Counted from the stretch's first letter, positions 25,701 to 38,680 are shown. The stretch is DNA of 64,000 nt from Rhodeus uyekii (GCA_037043235.1 JAWRVZ010000055.1:1302001-1366000); one strand, 5' to 3'. Translations and numbers: made by a program. The notes: generated by a model from the letters alone, not told the origin.

Positions 25701-26871
25701 AATGGTTCAGTCCATTGACGTCTGCGAGCAAATACAAGGAAACACACAAGAGCCGTTTATAGTAGAAAATGAAGTTGTACCTCTGATGACATAAGACACT
25801 GACACTGTTTTTCATGTTAAATGAAAGCTGCATGCTTTTAAGCACTCTGTTTAGTGCTATAATAAGTCAATAAAGTGCTATATAAATAAACGTGACATGA
25901 TTTTACTGGAGTGCCGAATTACAGAGCTCGTGCAAACTTATTCATGCTTTTTTCTAATGCTTTCTTTAAAAATTCTTGCTGTTTTCTGATTTTTGTTGTG
26001 TTTGTTTTGTTAGTGAGAGGAAAATGCAAGCAGCACATGTTTACATATTAATTTAAACGCCACTCATCAGTGTGGACGGCGTCGGATGTTCGCTAATAGT
26101 ATACCACTCCTTATTTCAAACTACTGTTTGCAAAAGAATAAAAAATAACTTCACTGTGAATATATCGGGGCCTTTATTTTTGATCAGAATCAGAAAGCTT
26201 TATTGCCAGTTGTGCTTACACATACAAGGAAATTGTCTTGATGACTGAAGCTTCCAGTGCACAGACAGAATGACTGTGACAAGACAGATAATAAAAATAA
26301 AAAATTGAATTGAAATAAATATAAAAGATACACAATATATAAAACAATGGACAAAATTGACAATGTACAATACATGTATGTAAAGGTATGTTCTATACAG
26401 TGCAAGGGAATGTGAATAAGAGTTAAGGTATGCTAAATAAAATTGAGTATAAATGTATTGCACATGTAAAAAAGTTCTACCAATTTGGTTCATTTGGTAG
26501 ATGGAAGTTTATATCAGTAGTCACATCTTCATATTTGTGACCAAACAGTCTGTTTACAGCGTCTACCATTGTATGAGGTGTTTACATTTACCAATGTCTT
26601 TATACAGTGTGAATATTTATATATAGTATGCATATATATATAGTTACGGTAGTTAGTTTTGCCCGTCACCCCTGTCAGGGTATATGCCGCCCACAAAAGA
26701 TCACCAAAAGCTTCTGTCCTGTGCCATCCCCTCCAGCTGACTCCAGGTGTGACCCATCTTAGTTATGTCTGCCTCAAAGTCGCGTCGCCAGGTGTTTCTT
26801 GGTCATCCTCTTCTTCTCTTGCCTTGAGGATTCCACCTCAATGCCTGTCTGGTAATATTGGTTATATTATA

Positions 26872-26961
<90 letters not shown>

Positions 26962-29900
26962 GGAGGGAGAGGGAGAGGGGGAGGGAGAGGGAGAGGGGGA
27001 GGGAGGGAGAGGGGGAGGCATATATATTTGGGCGTATTTTAATTGTAATTACGATTCTACTTGTCTCGAATATTTAAAAAAATAATCATAGTGATATTTG
27101 CCTTGTTGTTTGTTTGTTCTGAAAACATTTTTTTTTCTTGAGACAATTCAGTTATCTTGCACTGGTAACAAACCTCCTCTGGCTGTCTTGCTTTGTGTTG
27201 CCAGATGTCAATAGACCAAATCCCCCAAACAGGGTTTTTCTCTTAAAAGGATTCATTTTCTTAATCATCTTAATCTGGCAACCATGCATTGACCCTCTGA
27301 GGTAGAAAAAAAAATCACTGATGATCTGACAACACTGACAAACAAAATTCTACTCGACAAACAGCAATCAATCCAAACATGATTCGTGATCATATTGTTT
27401 GTGGTCATGGTTGGTGAATTAATGTGATCAGTGCAATCTCTTCTATAAAAAGTAAAAATTTTACATAGCTTGATATTTTTGGAATTAATATTAAGAATTT
27501 CAATTTTTCATGTTTTAGCATGATTTATCATAATGTAAAGCAGTTTAAAACTACATAGTTGGCATCTATGTGAAGGGTTTCAAAGATGAAAAAGGCTAAA
27601 AGAAAAAAAGACGATTTTCTGTCATACTATCATTCTTTGTGATCTGTCTGTACAAATATGCATTTATAGAATGATCTGCATCTGTGGTTTTGCCTCATTT
27701 GCAACTGAATGGCTTCTCATAAAATATGAAATGTGATGACAAATTACAAAGCACTCTCCAAAACCAGTCATTTGACTTCCGTTGTGACGAACCTTATAGT
27801 TGGTTAAATGAAGTTAATGTGGCCTTTATGACATCGCCCCTTTTGATAGATATGCCTATTTATAATTACTGTAGCAATTGTTGTTGGAAGAAACTCTCTG
27901 CAGGGCCCTGTTTAATAACTTTAATGTACTTGAAGTGTGCACCTAGCAATAGGAAAATACAAGTATCGAAAATACAAGTCTTATTATTATATTGTTTCAT
28001 GATAAAGAGTGACACATTCACACTAATGTACATTACTGAAAACCTGAGAGAAACACATCATCTGTGCACACTCTCAAAGTTGCTGTGTTTTCTCAAGCCA
28101 AAGCTGTTTCAGAGTATATTTAGAGTGTTCTGGCGTTCTGCAGTCAAGTAAGCAGAAATTAGAGGTTTAAATTGAGTGACACAGCTTAACTTGACCCAAG
28201 AGATGACTTTGCTGTAGGGAGTTGCACCTGGTTGTCCCTTCTACAACTGAAATACTGGAGAATCTGCTCTGTCTCTCTAATGTTTTAACTGGTATAAATA
28301 CTTCCAGTTAGAGCTTGTAAAGAAGCACTGACAATGAAGACTGAAGTATGAAGATTTCTTGTTGATACAGTACCGTCTTTAAAAAAATTATCATTAATAT
28401 TTTACATAGGCCGATTTCCATTTTTGCATTTGAACACAATCGAGGTGAGGGCTCCTTCACAGTGTTTGCTTTGTATTCAAGGATTTGTGTTTTACTTTGC
28501 ATTATTCACATGCACAGTTTCATCTCGTGTTTGCACGCCACGTCTTCACAGCAACATATTATGTTCTTCATAGGTTTCTACATTTAATCTGCTGTTTAAA
28601 AATTCTGGTCAAAGAAAGAGATTCAGATATCAGCCTGACTAATATTCTTTTCTGATCTGTTCCTGATCTCACCACATTGCTGAACTTCCTTTAGGTCTGT
28701 GGGTTTCTCTAGTCTAACCCATGTGCTGTTTGTCTGGCCACTGAAGGAGAGTTATGATCTGATAGCAGGCTTCTGCATAAATTGGTTGACACTTGCATGT
28801 ACGCCACAATACAGAAGGCATAGTTCACTCAAAAAAAGTGTTGCAGTCGCCACAAAGAAACACTTCCTTCTCATTTCTCATCTTCTCAAGGAACCTTTCT
28901 ATTTGTCAAATAAACCTGGCATTGTATATTATACACTCACCTAAAGGATTATTAGGAACACCTGTTCAATTTCTCATTAATGCAATCATCTAATCAACCA
29001 ATCACATGGCAGTTGTTTCAATGCATTTAGGGGTTGGTCCTGGTCAAGACAATCTACTGAACTCCAAACTGAATGTCAGAATGGGAAAGAAAGGTGATTT
29101 AAGCAATTTTGAGTGTGGCATGGTTGTTGGTGCCAGACGGGCCGGTCTGAGTATTTCAAAATCTGCTCAGTTACAGGGATTTTCATGCACAACCATTTCT
29201 AGGGTTTACAAAGAATGGTGAGAAAAGGGAAAAATATCCAGTATGCGGCAGTCCTGTGGGCGAAAATACCTTGTTGATGCTAGAGGTCAGAGGAGAATAA
29301 GCCGACTGATTCGAGCTGATAGAAGAGCAACTTTGACTGAAATAACCCCTCGTTACAACCGAGGTATGCAACAAAGCATTTGTGAATCCACAACACACAC
29401 AACCTTGAGGCGGATGGGCTACAACAGCAGAAGAACCCACCAAGTACCACTCAACTCAACTACACTCAACTACAATTTGCACAAGCTCAGGGAAATTGGA
29501 CAGTTGAAGACTGGAAAAATGTTGCCTGGTCTGATGAGTCTCAATTTCTGTTGAGACTTTCCGATGGTAGAGTCAGAATTTGGCATAAACAGAATGAGAA
29601 CATTAATTCATCATACATTGTTACCACTATGCAGGCTGGTGGTGGTGGTGTAATGGTGTGGGGGATTTTTCTTGGCACACTGTAGGCCCCTTAGTGCCAA
29701 TTGGGGATTGTTTAAATGCCACGGCCTACCTGAGCATTGTTGCTGACCATGTCCATCCCTTTATGACCACCATGTACCCATCCTCTGATGGCTACTTCCA
29801 GCAGGATAATGCACCATGTCACAAAGCTCAAATCATTTCAAATTGGTTTCTTGAACATGACAATGAGTTCACTGTACTAAAATGGTGCCACAGCCACCAG

Positions 29901-31796
29901 ATTGGGCCAACATTTCTAAAGAATGCTTTCAGCACCTTTTTGAATCAATGCCACGTAGAATAAAGGTAGTTCTGAAGGCGAAAGGGGGTCAAACACATTA
30001 TTATTATGGTGTTCCCAATAATCCTTTCGGTGAGTGTACATATAGACATGAGAACAGAAAGGGAAAAATAAATTGAATTACCGTAATATGTGGCATACAC
30101 AGAAGACTTATGTACAGATTTGTGCATTATATACTGTATTTACCAAAGCATTGTGTGTGTGTGTGTGCGCAAATTTACAGTATGTATAAAGCATTAGTAC
30201 AGTACATAAAGTACTGCTCAAATGCATGTACTTTTCTAGAGTAAAGTGCGTGTTCTCTAACAATAGTGTCTTTGTCCAAGTGAGAGTTAAGCCATGAGAG
30301 ATAACTCACCCAAAATAGATGTGCTAGAAGGCATTGGTGCTTTTACCTGACCAGGGTTAATAATTTGACATTGGGGGAGAAAGAGAGATTCAAATAACCA
30401 GAAAATTGTTCAACAGTCTTTTCGTGTACTTTGAGTCACTATTATAAAGCCACTAACTGTTGTTTACTGCTAAAGACTTTTAAAGGTCTTTAGTTTGCAT
30501 TTTGGCAGCTGCTGCTAAAATTAGCACAGCAAAGCTGCCGAGACCCTCATTCTACTGGGTCCTTTCTGGGCCTCCATAAATCCATGTGTTGTTTAGGCTG
30601 CAGCGATTCAACTCAAGGGACGGCATAAAACACTGCAGGACCTGTCTGAGCATAACGTCCAATAACATGTCTGAGCATAACGTCCAATAACAACTTTCTC
30701 GCTCTGTTCATGAGCCTTACGTGTTTTAACAGCACTTTACGAGTCTTCAGTACATAATGACCCTCCTGAGCCTCGTTGACTCATTGTTTCTTTTTCTTCA
30801 CTCAGGAATCCCTCTGCTCTGCTTCCTGGTGCTGCTCCCGCTCAACATCCCCTGGTCACAGATCAGCGTGACGTGGCTCGGTGTAGTCCATTTCCTGGCC
30901 TGCTTGTCGCCGCAGCTGGGCTCAGTGGTCTACCACCTCTTTATGAACCATGAGGGTGGCGAGCCTGTCTACAAAACCCTGCTCACACTAGATATGTGTG
31001 GAATCTGCATGATCAACACGCTAGGTCAGCATCTCAAACTGCGGTCGGATCAATCGGAGCTCTCCGTTACATTATCTATCAATACATCTTTTCAATTCTG
31101 TTCTCTATTTTCCTCTGCTGATCCAAGATTTTTTTCCCGCTGACACCTCACATTTGATATCTTTGTACAGATTGTTCAAACCTGATGAGGTTACCTGATG
31201 AACTGATGTGTCATCAGGTCATTTTTTTAGCAGTGATTACCAAAACTTGCTGTGTTGCTATAGAGACCTATGTCACGGCGAATAAGTAAAATGTGTGTGT
31301 TCCTCCTTATTTGTGGGTACTCAGGCTGTTATAACATTGAAAACCATGTTGCTTAACATGCTGTAACAGAGGAAATAATGAAATAAAGAGAAAACAAAGT
31401 TTCCCATTTAGTTGGGAAACAAAGAAACACTTTGTAGAAAGTCGACTGTATTTACTGTAAGGGAATTATGCTTGATGAGGCAGAAGTGGTTTTGAGGATA
31501 GTTATAGCATTAAATAAATTAGGAAAATTGTCTTCGTATTCTAATATTCAAGTTTTTATATATTTCCAGTGTAAAGATAGAATAAAGGATAGAATGTAAA
31601 CATTATTTAGTTAAATTTCATTCAAATGAAATTATTATGGGATTTTTTTTAATTAGATTTTATCTTAGTTTGAAATCAAAACTGTATGTAACGGTATATA
31701 TATATATATTATTTGGTTAACTATTAATTCATGATGATTATTATTTTCGTGTGTATGTATGTATGTATGTATACATGTTTTTAAATCCCATGACAA

Positions 31797-31849
<53 letters not shown>

Positions 31850-32499
31850 TACACAATTTTACTTTAAAATAAAAAAATTTTAAAGTATAGAATATATCAT
31901 GGTTAAAACAATTTTTAATTAAAAAAGACAATACGTTTATGTTTGCACTGCACTAATATTATTTTTGTAAACTATACTATAATGCGAACTATGATGTGAA
32001 CAATACAGTTGTATGTTAGGTAAAAAGTGCTTGTCATTTTAGTAACACTGTGTTTTGTTTCACAGGAGCTCTGCCCATAGTGTACAGCACTCTTCTCTGC
32101 TACCCCTTCACCCGCACAATAGCTCTACTGATGTACATCCTGCTATCCAGTTACGCCATCTACTGTGCCATCACAGCACGCAGCAGAGTGCGGCGTCTGC
32201 GTTCCTTTGCCTGGCAGCTGCTTTACCGCTTCTCGTTTTTCCTTCTGCGCTGGGTAGGTGTGGGCGGAGGGAGTCCCACCTCACTGCGTCACTTTCTCAC
32301 CATGGATGCACTAGCAGTGTTGGGTGGGGTCATCAATATCACGCGAATCCCTGAGCGCTTCCGCCCAGGCCTCTTTGACTACTGGTGCAACAGCCATCAG
32401 ATCATGCATGTGCTGGTGGTAGTCTCCATACTGTACCTACATTGGGGGGTGCTGGACGACTTACTGTGGATAAACACCTATCACTGTCCCTCAGACTGA
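22746..32499 (+). CDS. paqr4: PAQR4, progestin and adipoQ receptor family member 4
   Basis: Exons 22746-22911, 30806-31024 and 32066-32499 (introns in phase 1) give 272 residues; human PAQR4 has 273. The start MAFLNGPRLLDW and the run LYLHNELGNIYTHG-like at the exon 1 end are near-identical to the mammalian protein. It is a seven-transmembrane member of the PAQR/haemolysin III superfamily. The family zinc-site residues are present: Ser95 and His99 in GSVVYH, Asp118 in LDMCG, and His239 and His243 in HQIMH. PAQR4 is reported in the Golgi with roles in ceramide metabolism and growth control. Canonical splice sites throughout. Intron 1 (7.9 kb) has collected several mobile elements; intron 2 is 1.0 kb. 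No convincing polyadenylation signal was located in the first few hundred bases after the stop. Confidence 0.96.
23588..24190. repeat. MITE-like element in paqr4 intron 1
   Basis: The left end GCTGTGTCCAGAATCTCC and the right end GGTGCGATTTCAGACACAGT form imperfect inverted repeats of about 20 bp. There is no coding sequence between them. Probably a hAT-type MITE; TSD not resolved. Confidence 0.45.
24555..24710 (-). mobile_element. hAT transposon terminus fragment
   Basis: Ends AGGATTGGGCACCCCTG at 24710. The minus-strand start CAGGGGTGCCCAATCCTG is typical of a hAT family end, followed by CTTGGAAACCGGCCTTCC. The opposite terminus was not found, so this is a fragment. Confidence 0.55.
26164..26470 (-). 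repeat. Interspersed repeat resembling a fish retroelement 3' region
   Basis: GAATCAGAAAGCTTTATTGC, then CACATACAAGGAAATTGTCT, is a pattern I recall from many fish 3' UTRs and dispersed retroelements, here in reverse orientation. Family assignment is from memory only. Confidence 0.4.
26640..26865 (-). mobile_element. LINE pol C-terminal fragment
   Basis: Reading the minus strand from about 26860 to 26645 gives ALRWNPQGKRRRGRP, then TWRRDFEADITKMGHTW and a conserved tail ending in GGIYPDRGDGQN before a stop. This is the recognisable extreme C-terminus of a non-LTR retrotransposon polyprotein (RTE-like family by recollection). It is 5'-truncated at a (TA)n tract. Confidence 0.7.
26880..27018. 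repeat. Compound (TA)n-(GA)n-(GGGAGA)n microsatellite
   Basis: About 33 bases of TA, then 107 bases of nearly pure purine on the plus strand, grading from GA to GGGAGA/GAGGGG units. Intronic in paqr4. Confidence 0.95.
27019..28932. other. paqr4 intron, no feature recognised
   Basis: AT-rich. A 141-codon open frame (27726-28151) shows no family resemblance and is taken as chance. Confidence 0.5.
28934..30036 (+). mobile_element. Tc1/mariner-type transposon with TA duplication and broken transposase
   Basis: Ends are CACTCACCTAAAGGATTATT and its inverse (AATAATCCTTTCGGTGAGTG), flanked by TA on both sides (28932-28933, 30037-30038). At 1.1 kb it is close to full length. The transposase starts at 29081 (MGKKGDLSNFECGM) with the N-terminal helix-turn-helix (ISRVYKEW). 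A TGA at about 29220-29222 interrupts it where the related copy at 53202-53970 has TGT. Further frame changes follow, though downstream motifs such as GYFQQDNAPCHKAQI are still readable to about 29963. Non-autonomous in its present state. Confidence 0.88.
30643..30692. repeat. 25-bp perfect tandem duplication
   Basis: TGTCTGAGCATAACGTCC plus AATAACA is present twice in tandem, 113 bases upstream of paqr4 exon 2. Confidence 0.9.
31799..31846. repeat. (TA)n microsatellite in paqr4 intron 2
   Basis: About 46 bases of uninterrupted AT alternation. A short (GTAT)n lies just upstream at 31752-31771. Confidence 0.95.
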
Positions 32500-35400
32500 C
32501 AGTGGCCCCTGCTTGCCTGGAATCGTGGGTAATAGGCCGTGAGGACCTCTTTTACTAATGAGATGTTTGTTAGTGCAGAGTAATTGGGCAAAGAACAGCA
32601 AGGGGTAGGGGGGAGACTGTTGTGCTTTGTATATAAATGTGTGCACGAAAGTCCATAAGAAGTGTTTTACATGTTTTTTAGGAGACACCAGTGCCAGCTT
32701 CGACACACATGCTTGTTTGTGCTGTCAGTAGCCAGAATGTACATATCCGTGTTTGCATAAACATTGTCTGTGCATGGCACTGTTTAGACCTACTAGCTCA
32801 AACAAAGGCAAATTTTTTTCGGTTCAAGACCTACACATTCTATAGCCGTATACACACACACACACACAGGATCTGACATTATTTGATGTCGTATATTCAC
32901 CAGCGCTTAAAGCATTTATTAAATATCCTCTAAATTTAGTTTTAGCTGAACTATAGAAGAAGATAATATTGAGCCCTCAAATGATTGGCTCTCGAAATCG
33001 AGACTTAACGTATCACAATTTACAACTCGTTGCTCAAAATAGCATGGCTTTTGTGAAAACTAATTACAGTTTGTCTCTATTCTCAATTTTGCTGGTGACA
33101 CAAACAAAGATCGGTGGTGTGGAAATGTATCCACCTCCAACTTTTAACGTACTATATTGCAGACTATGCAGCATATCAGATGTTATATCACTGCTAACAC
33201 TACACACACACACACACACATAAAATGTACTGTAAGCCCAGTCTAACAGCAACATTTACTGGAAATACTTGAGTTTATTTGTGCTGTTTTATCATGCTCG
33301 TTTCTTTATTTTTTCGTGTTGTCTCCCTGTTCAGGTCCATATTTTTCACATTCATTCCAGTTACCTGTAAGTGAAGGGTGAAGGGTTCATTCCTTGGATT
33401 GTAGCCATTCTATTTATATTTTTTCTACGTGATTATAGTTGCTGAGTGCTCATTTAAAATTGTTGATGCCCTCTGTGACTTTGATCATGTTTGTTAGCAG
33501 CTAAGGGGAATTTATTTAATGCCATTTTTTGCAGGAGCACGACTTTAATAACACCCTAGGAAAGATTTCACTTTACCTGCAGAAGATATTTTTACTGTTG
33601 TGCCACTGAACAGTCGATTAAACCTTGTTCACTCAGAGTTTTAATATCCTAATCTGTAGTTTGGAAGATTGGATTTTGTATTGCTCTAAATTAAATTTCA
33701 TTTCTTTCTGACCTTTAACCTCAATTATCTATGTAACCTTGGATTCAAGACAAGGCAAATTATTTTCTTAATAGCATGCTGTTTGCACAAAGGCTTTCAT
33801 TTTCTGCTGGCAATCCTTGTCCAATGCACACCTGATATTCCCGCTCATCAGATGTGGCAGAGGAATATTAGACTTCAGAATGCAGGATTATTACACTATA
33901 AATATCTAGTGAAGATATACTTTGAATTCCCCAATGAAGATTAGAGAGATAGTCTATAATATAATGAATTTGATTGGATTTAATTAATCGTGGCCCCTCT
34001 AATTTAAGATAAGTTGCCAAAAAGACTTCAGAAAACATCTCATCTATATCGACCTTAGAATGTGATTTAAAGTGAAATTGTTTTGTTCTTATAGCAGATT
34101 GCACTACCGAGATGCTGACATTGATCCAAATGGGCTGTATTATGCTCCTGCATTTTTTGCACATTTGAATTTGTTACCTTAGCATGCTTATGCACTACTG
34201 AGCGGAACAAACCAAGAATGACCCTTCAAACCCTTCCAACTTCACTAGACAAAAAAAATGACACAACTGTGATAACTTTGTTGACACAATCACATTGTAG
34301 CTTTCAGAATGAACATCAGTGAGGCCTGCCATAAATTTCAATTCAATTACCTCCAATGTCCGTATCACTGGCATTATATTTATCATAATTATGAGGATGT
34401 TTTACTGTTTGGAAATGTTTAACGACATTTTATTTGAGTGCAACTACTACTGTTGTTTTGTTTTTGTTTTTTATTATTTTACCAGTTGGGGATCACATAT
34501 CTTTACGTAACCACAGTACTCTGATAGTCCTATAGCAGAGGTCAGACCTATTAGTGTAGAATCGGTGCATGTTAGGTAGAATGTTGCTCAGCTGTGTCTG
34601 ACAAACACTCAAACACACTCTATGCCAAATTATCTGTTTTGAGGCTTCAGGTGTCACACATGATGGTCCTGATTTTAGCAGACCAGCATGATTTTAAAAA
34701 CAAGCCACAAATACAGGCCGTCAGAATAGGGCCGATTTACCCCAACCCCTCTAATGCTATTATTAAATGACAAACATTAGACTCTGAAATCAAGCGGTGC
34801 ATGTAAATACTAGTAAACCAATCCCGTTAAACACAACATTCGATTTCCTAATGCTTGTGCAATGCATATGTGCTTAATGTTCAGTAACAGAGCTAATGCA
34901 TCAAATTTATGTCTATAGAAAGGGAATGAAATCAAGAGAGCAGCCCAGAGGCAATACAACCATATCAAGTAATTAACTGCACTGTTTATTTATTTTTATT
35001 ACCAAAAAGGGCTTTGGATCAAAGTGAAAACTTAAAAAAATTCTGAACTTAAAAGTCCATATGGGTAACATAAATACCTGTATGTAGACTATATGCATAA
35101 AATGCAAGTGGCATACTTACTGACGTTTTTATATATTCATATTAATATTTAAAGCAACAATGTGGGAAGAAAATATATTGAATGTTAATGTATTTTATCT
35201 CAGAGGGCGACATTGCATTGTCTGATTTCATTTCAAAGACAGTTGATTTGATCTATCTGTATGTGTAAAAAGATACAATTGTGACATCACAATGACAGGC
35301 CTGGTGGCAGAGCCAACAAAGCTGTTACATTATGTTATTTAGTAGTGTTAACGTCATAATATGTCTGTACTACTATGATGTCATAGTGTCATTAACACAG

Positions 35401-37100
35401 TTTTTGGTTTTTAAACCGTTTAGAAGGGATTGTATTATAGTTTGGTTGATAAAATCTCTTTTTTACATTATGAAAAGCAAAGAGAGGCTGCAATACAGAT
35501 GTTTTGGTTTGAAAAACGGGGTCCTGATATGTTATTACCTCTGAAACCCACTGGATAACTATGCATATTTAAAATATTTGTGTGTATGTATATATAAACA
35601 TATATATAATATATATATGTATGTATATGTATATATAATGCACGCACATACACACACACAAACATGTTTGTACATGTGAATTCCAAAAACAAGATGTTTT
35701 ACCAGTCCTGAAAACTTGTCACATCAACTTGTTTTGCTCAGACCATGCCATCCTGGGGTTTCCTCTTCTCAGGGTGCCCTGTCAGTGCTCACTTGTACTG
35801 AGTGACTTCAACAACTGATTTTGGGCCAGTTTTCTTTTCATCCTGTCATGTCTTCTTTGCCTGTTCTGGTTAAAATTGAAGACTGGAAAAAAAAAACGAG
35901 GACAGATCTATGTTTTTTAAGGGCAAAGATCGCGATGGCCTGTCAGTCATCAAGCATTTGGACCATGCATCCTTCTTGATGCATATTGCCTTTGTGGGGC
36001 TGAATGTGTTCATAAATGCTGATCAAGAATGTGTTTATTTATGTAGTTAGGTGATGTCAGAATGTGCAGAGCATGTTACATTGAGCCCTAAAGGAAATGG
36101 ATTGCATCATAACCCATGTTTTAGAAGAGGAACAAGGATGATATTCTCATGGATGATGTTCTCCTGTCTGTATATTCTAAATGTCCTGTGGTAAAAAAAT
36201 TATGACATGATGTATGAAACTATAATAACTTTTTTTTTCTTAGTATGCAGGTGCTGGATAGCCTGTTCATGGGAATTTGAAAACTACTGTTACATCTCAC
36301 ATTATTATGATAATGGATATATTGTTATTATTACTATTATTCTGAGATGGATAACCACTATCAATGATAATCTTAATTTAATTACAAAGGCTGAGAATAC
36401 TAATGCACATAGGATGACAGGAGGTCTCTGAAAGATCTGTCGGGGGTTTTTCACTGTTGCTTGTATGTTTCTGTTGATTTTTGCTGTTGTTTGGCACCAT
36501 CTGGTGTCCACGGAGCTCTAATGGCTCTCTGTCAGTAACAGCATAAATGATGTTCAGTTGAACCGTGTTGACATTCTGGATGAAGTCCAACACGTAGGTC
36601 GCCTCGCTGAGCCACGTTGGCCAATTATCTTTCTTTCTTGTTGTTTTATTAGGTCACCTAAACTAATTTATTGCAAAATTTGCCATAACTTTGGTTTTAC
36701 ACAAACATTTCTTGTTGTAAATGTTTTTTATCTACAAGCTTGTCTTGTTGGTTTATAGGCCTATATTTCTCTCTCAGTCTATTTGTGTCCACAGTTATAT
36801 TTGTTCTCTAAGACAGATCTTCCAAACCCCATGGTCTCCTGCAGCGATTGTGCAATAAATTGAGGTTTATATTTTTATATGGTCTCTTTTGACTTTCTTA
36901 ATGTGAAAAATTGTGATTTGAAAAAGGACTGTTGATGTAAACAGGATATGTCTGTTTTTATATTTTAACCTTCTTTTCAAATTATTCATATTTGCCATGT
37001 TTATTCACACCGATGTGATGATTTGCTTGTGTGACTGTTAAAATCACCTTTAAAATGGTTTTATTTTGTTATAATATTGCCCTATATATGAAATCTGTAA
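32500..37100. other. paqr4 3' UTR and intergenic, nothing coding
   Basis: The paqr4 3' UTR must begin at 32500. Beyond it, short (CA)n tracts (32856-32870, 33204-33221) and AT-rich unique sequence are seen. No open frame has recognisable similarity. AATAAA occurs at about 36855 but is too far to assign with confidence. Confidence 0.45.
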
Positions 37101-37102
37101 CC

Positions 37103-37301
37103 TTTGGGTCATTTTGACCCAAAATTAATTTTGAAAAAGAAAAAACCCGTACAAAATCGAGTGTTCATCGGAGTGGTCCAAGACCTAAGACATTTTTTCT
37201 TGAACTGGGAATACACTAAAAAAATAGGCTGGAATCGAGGAGTTTATGTGGTTGAACTTTTAAAAAGTAACAAATCCTTCCCTCGTGGGTCAATTTGACC
37301 C
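37103..37301. promoter_or_regulatory. Two GGTCAnnnTGACC palindromes
   Basis: GGTCATTTTGACC at 37107-37119 (perfect 9-bp arms, 37103-37123) and GGTCAATTTGACC at 37288-37300 both match the oestrogen-receptor element consensus exactly. They lie about 0.8-1.0 kb upstream of the coro1a untranslated exon. They could equally be subterminal parts of a piggyBac-like MITE, in which GGGTCA-TGACCC motifs are common. Confidence 0.45.
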
Positions 37302-38039
37302 CATGTGAATTGATGGAATTTTGTTTTTGGTCAATAAATATATAAATTCTGATACAATCCAGAACATACACACAAATGAAGGCATACGACCATAGAACAT
37401 CCCCAATGCAGAGCACACTCACACATACAGACACATCTAGGAATTCTCATTAAAATGAATTAGAGATCATATTGAGGGTTTTGTTTTGTTTCTTTCTTTA
37501 AATAAAAATCAATCAGTCACAGTGCAGACACAGATATAAAGTGGTTAGATTTTAGATCTAGGGCAGAACAACCAAAATTACAAAAAGTTATTTTACATTT
37601 AAGTTGAAAGAATGTGCTTACATTATTATTGATTGATAAAAATCGAATAATGTAATGGTAAATAAAGTTAAAAATAACAAAAAAATCTCCAAAGAAATTT
37701 AAGAAAAAAAATAGTATAATCATTTTCATAATGAAATGGAATAATCTTTCTGGACAAAAATTGTATTTGTACATTGCAAAATCACGGAAATATGGTGCAT
37801 GTAAATATTTGGAAGGACATTTACTTTAACGCTGCATTTAACTACTTTGCTGTTTAGTTTCCTATTGTTAGAAAACAAAGCGTAGAAAAGTTTGGGTGTG
37901 AAAACGGTTCTATAAAGCGATAACATTTAGATAAACATCAGCAAAACCGCAAACTTTCTGCCAGCGCACATCACGTTTGTGTTGCCATGACCACGAAAAA
38001 GAGTGAGATCAAGCTGGGTTCAGCTTCATGCAACGTAAA

Positions 38040-38237
38040 TCACTTTAAAAGGAAACATAAAGTGAGGACACCTCCCATTCTCATCTACATCTTAAACTCT
38101 CACTTCCTCCACGCTTTTGAGTTGAGATCTGGCCATAACTCCTGGCATTCATCCTCTTCTCTCCATCTGTCAAACGAGCCCAGCGCTTCATCCTCTCGCC
38201 TCAGGAGCCAGAGTCCCTCCCCAGCCACAGATCTCAG
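38040..38237 (+). promoter_or_regulatory. coro1a promoter and untranslated first exon (predicted)
   Basis: A C/T-rich block ends in ATCTCAG|GTACAGTG, a good donor, at 38237. It carries no ATG-initiated frame into coro1a. CTCACTTCCTCC at about 38098-38109 contains CACTTCCT, the complement of a PU.1/ETS site, as expected for a leukocyte gene. The paired acceptor is CTCCAG at 40032. The first exon start is not known. Confidence 0.5.
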
Positions 38238-38679
38238 GTACAGTGCCCCGTCCCATCATATTGTGTGTTGTGCTCCTGTCCAGTGTTTTTGGTAACCGTG
38301 CAGAACTTTGCGTCTTTGCCCGCCTCTCAAAACCCATTAAGCTGACTATCTAGACCGCAAGTTGGGCGCGTCTAAACGGTCCTATACGGCCTAAAATGTT
38401 GTTTAGTTAAGTAGGATTTGAGACGCATCTCTAATCTGCGGATCGTTCCTAACACAAGCGGTGTTTTTACTCGGTTTAGTACTGTTTCAACCAGAGCTTC
38501 CATTGCTAAATGTGTCTGTGCCTTTTTGAACTGTGGTGAGGCACGGTTAAACATTTGAGGAAGTATTGTTTAGAGAACTAAACAGTATTTTCAGATAAAG
38601 GTGAGACTCATTTTCACAAATAGGATTTGCATAGAATAGGATAGTGCAGCCTGTGTGAAAGTTTGTTCAAAATGAAATA

Positions 38680-38680
<1 letters not shown>

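Noticed and set aside
26858..27085. Arg/Glu/Gly repeat open frame
   Set aside because: Translation of the (GA)n-(GGGAGA)n microsatellite.
27726..28151. 141-codon open frame in paqr4 intron 1
   Set aside because: No recognisable domain, AT-rich composition like the surrounding intron, and no splice or promoter context. Most likely chance.
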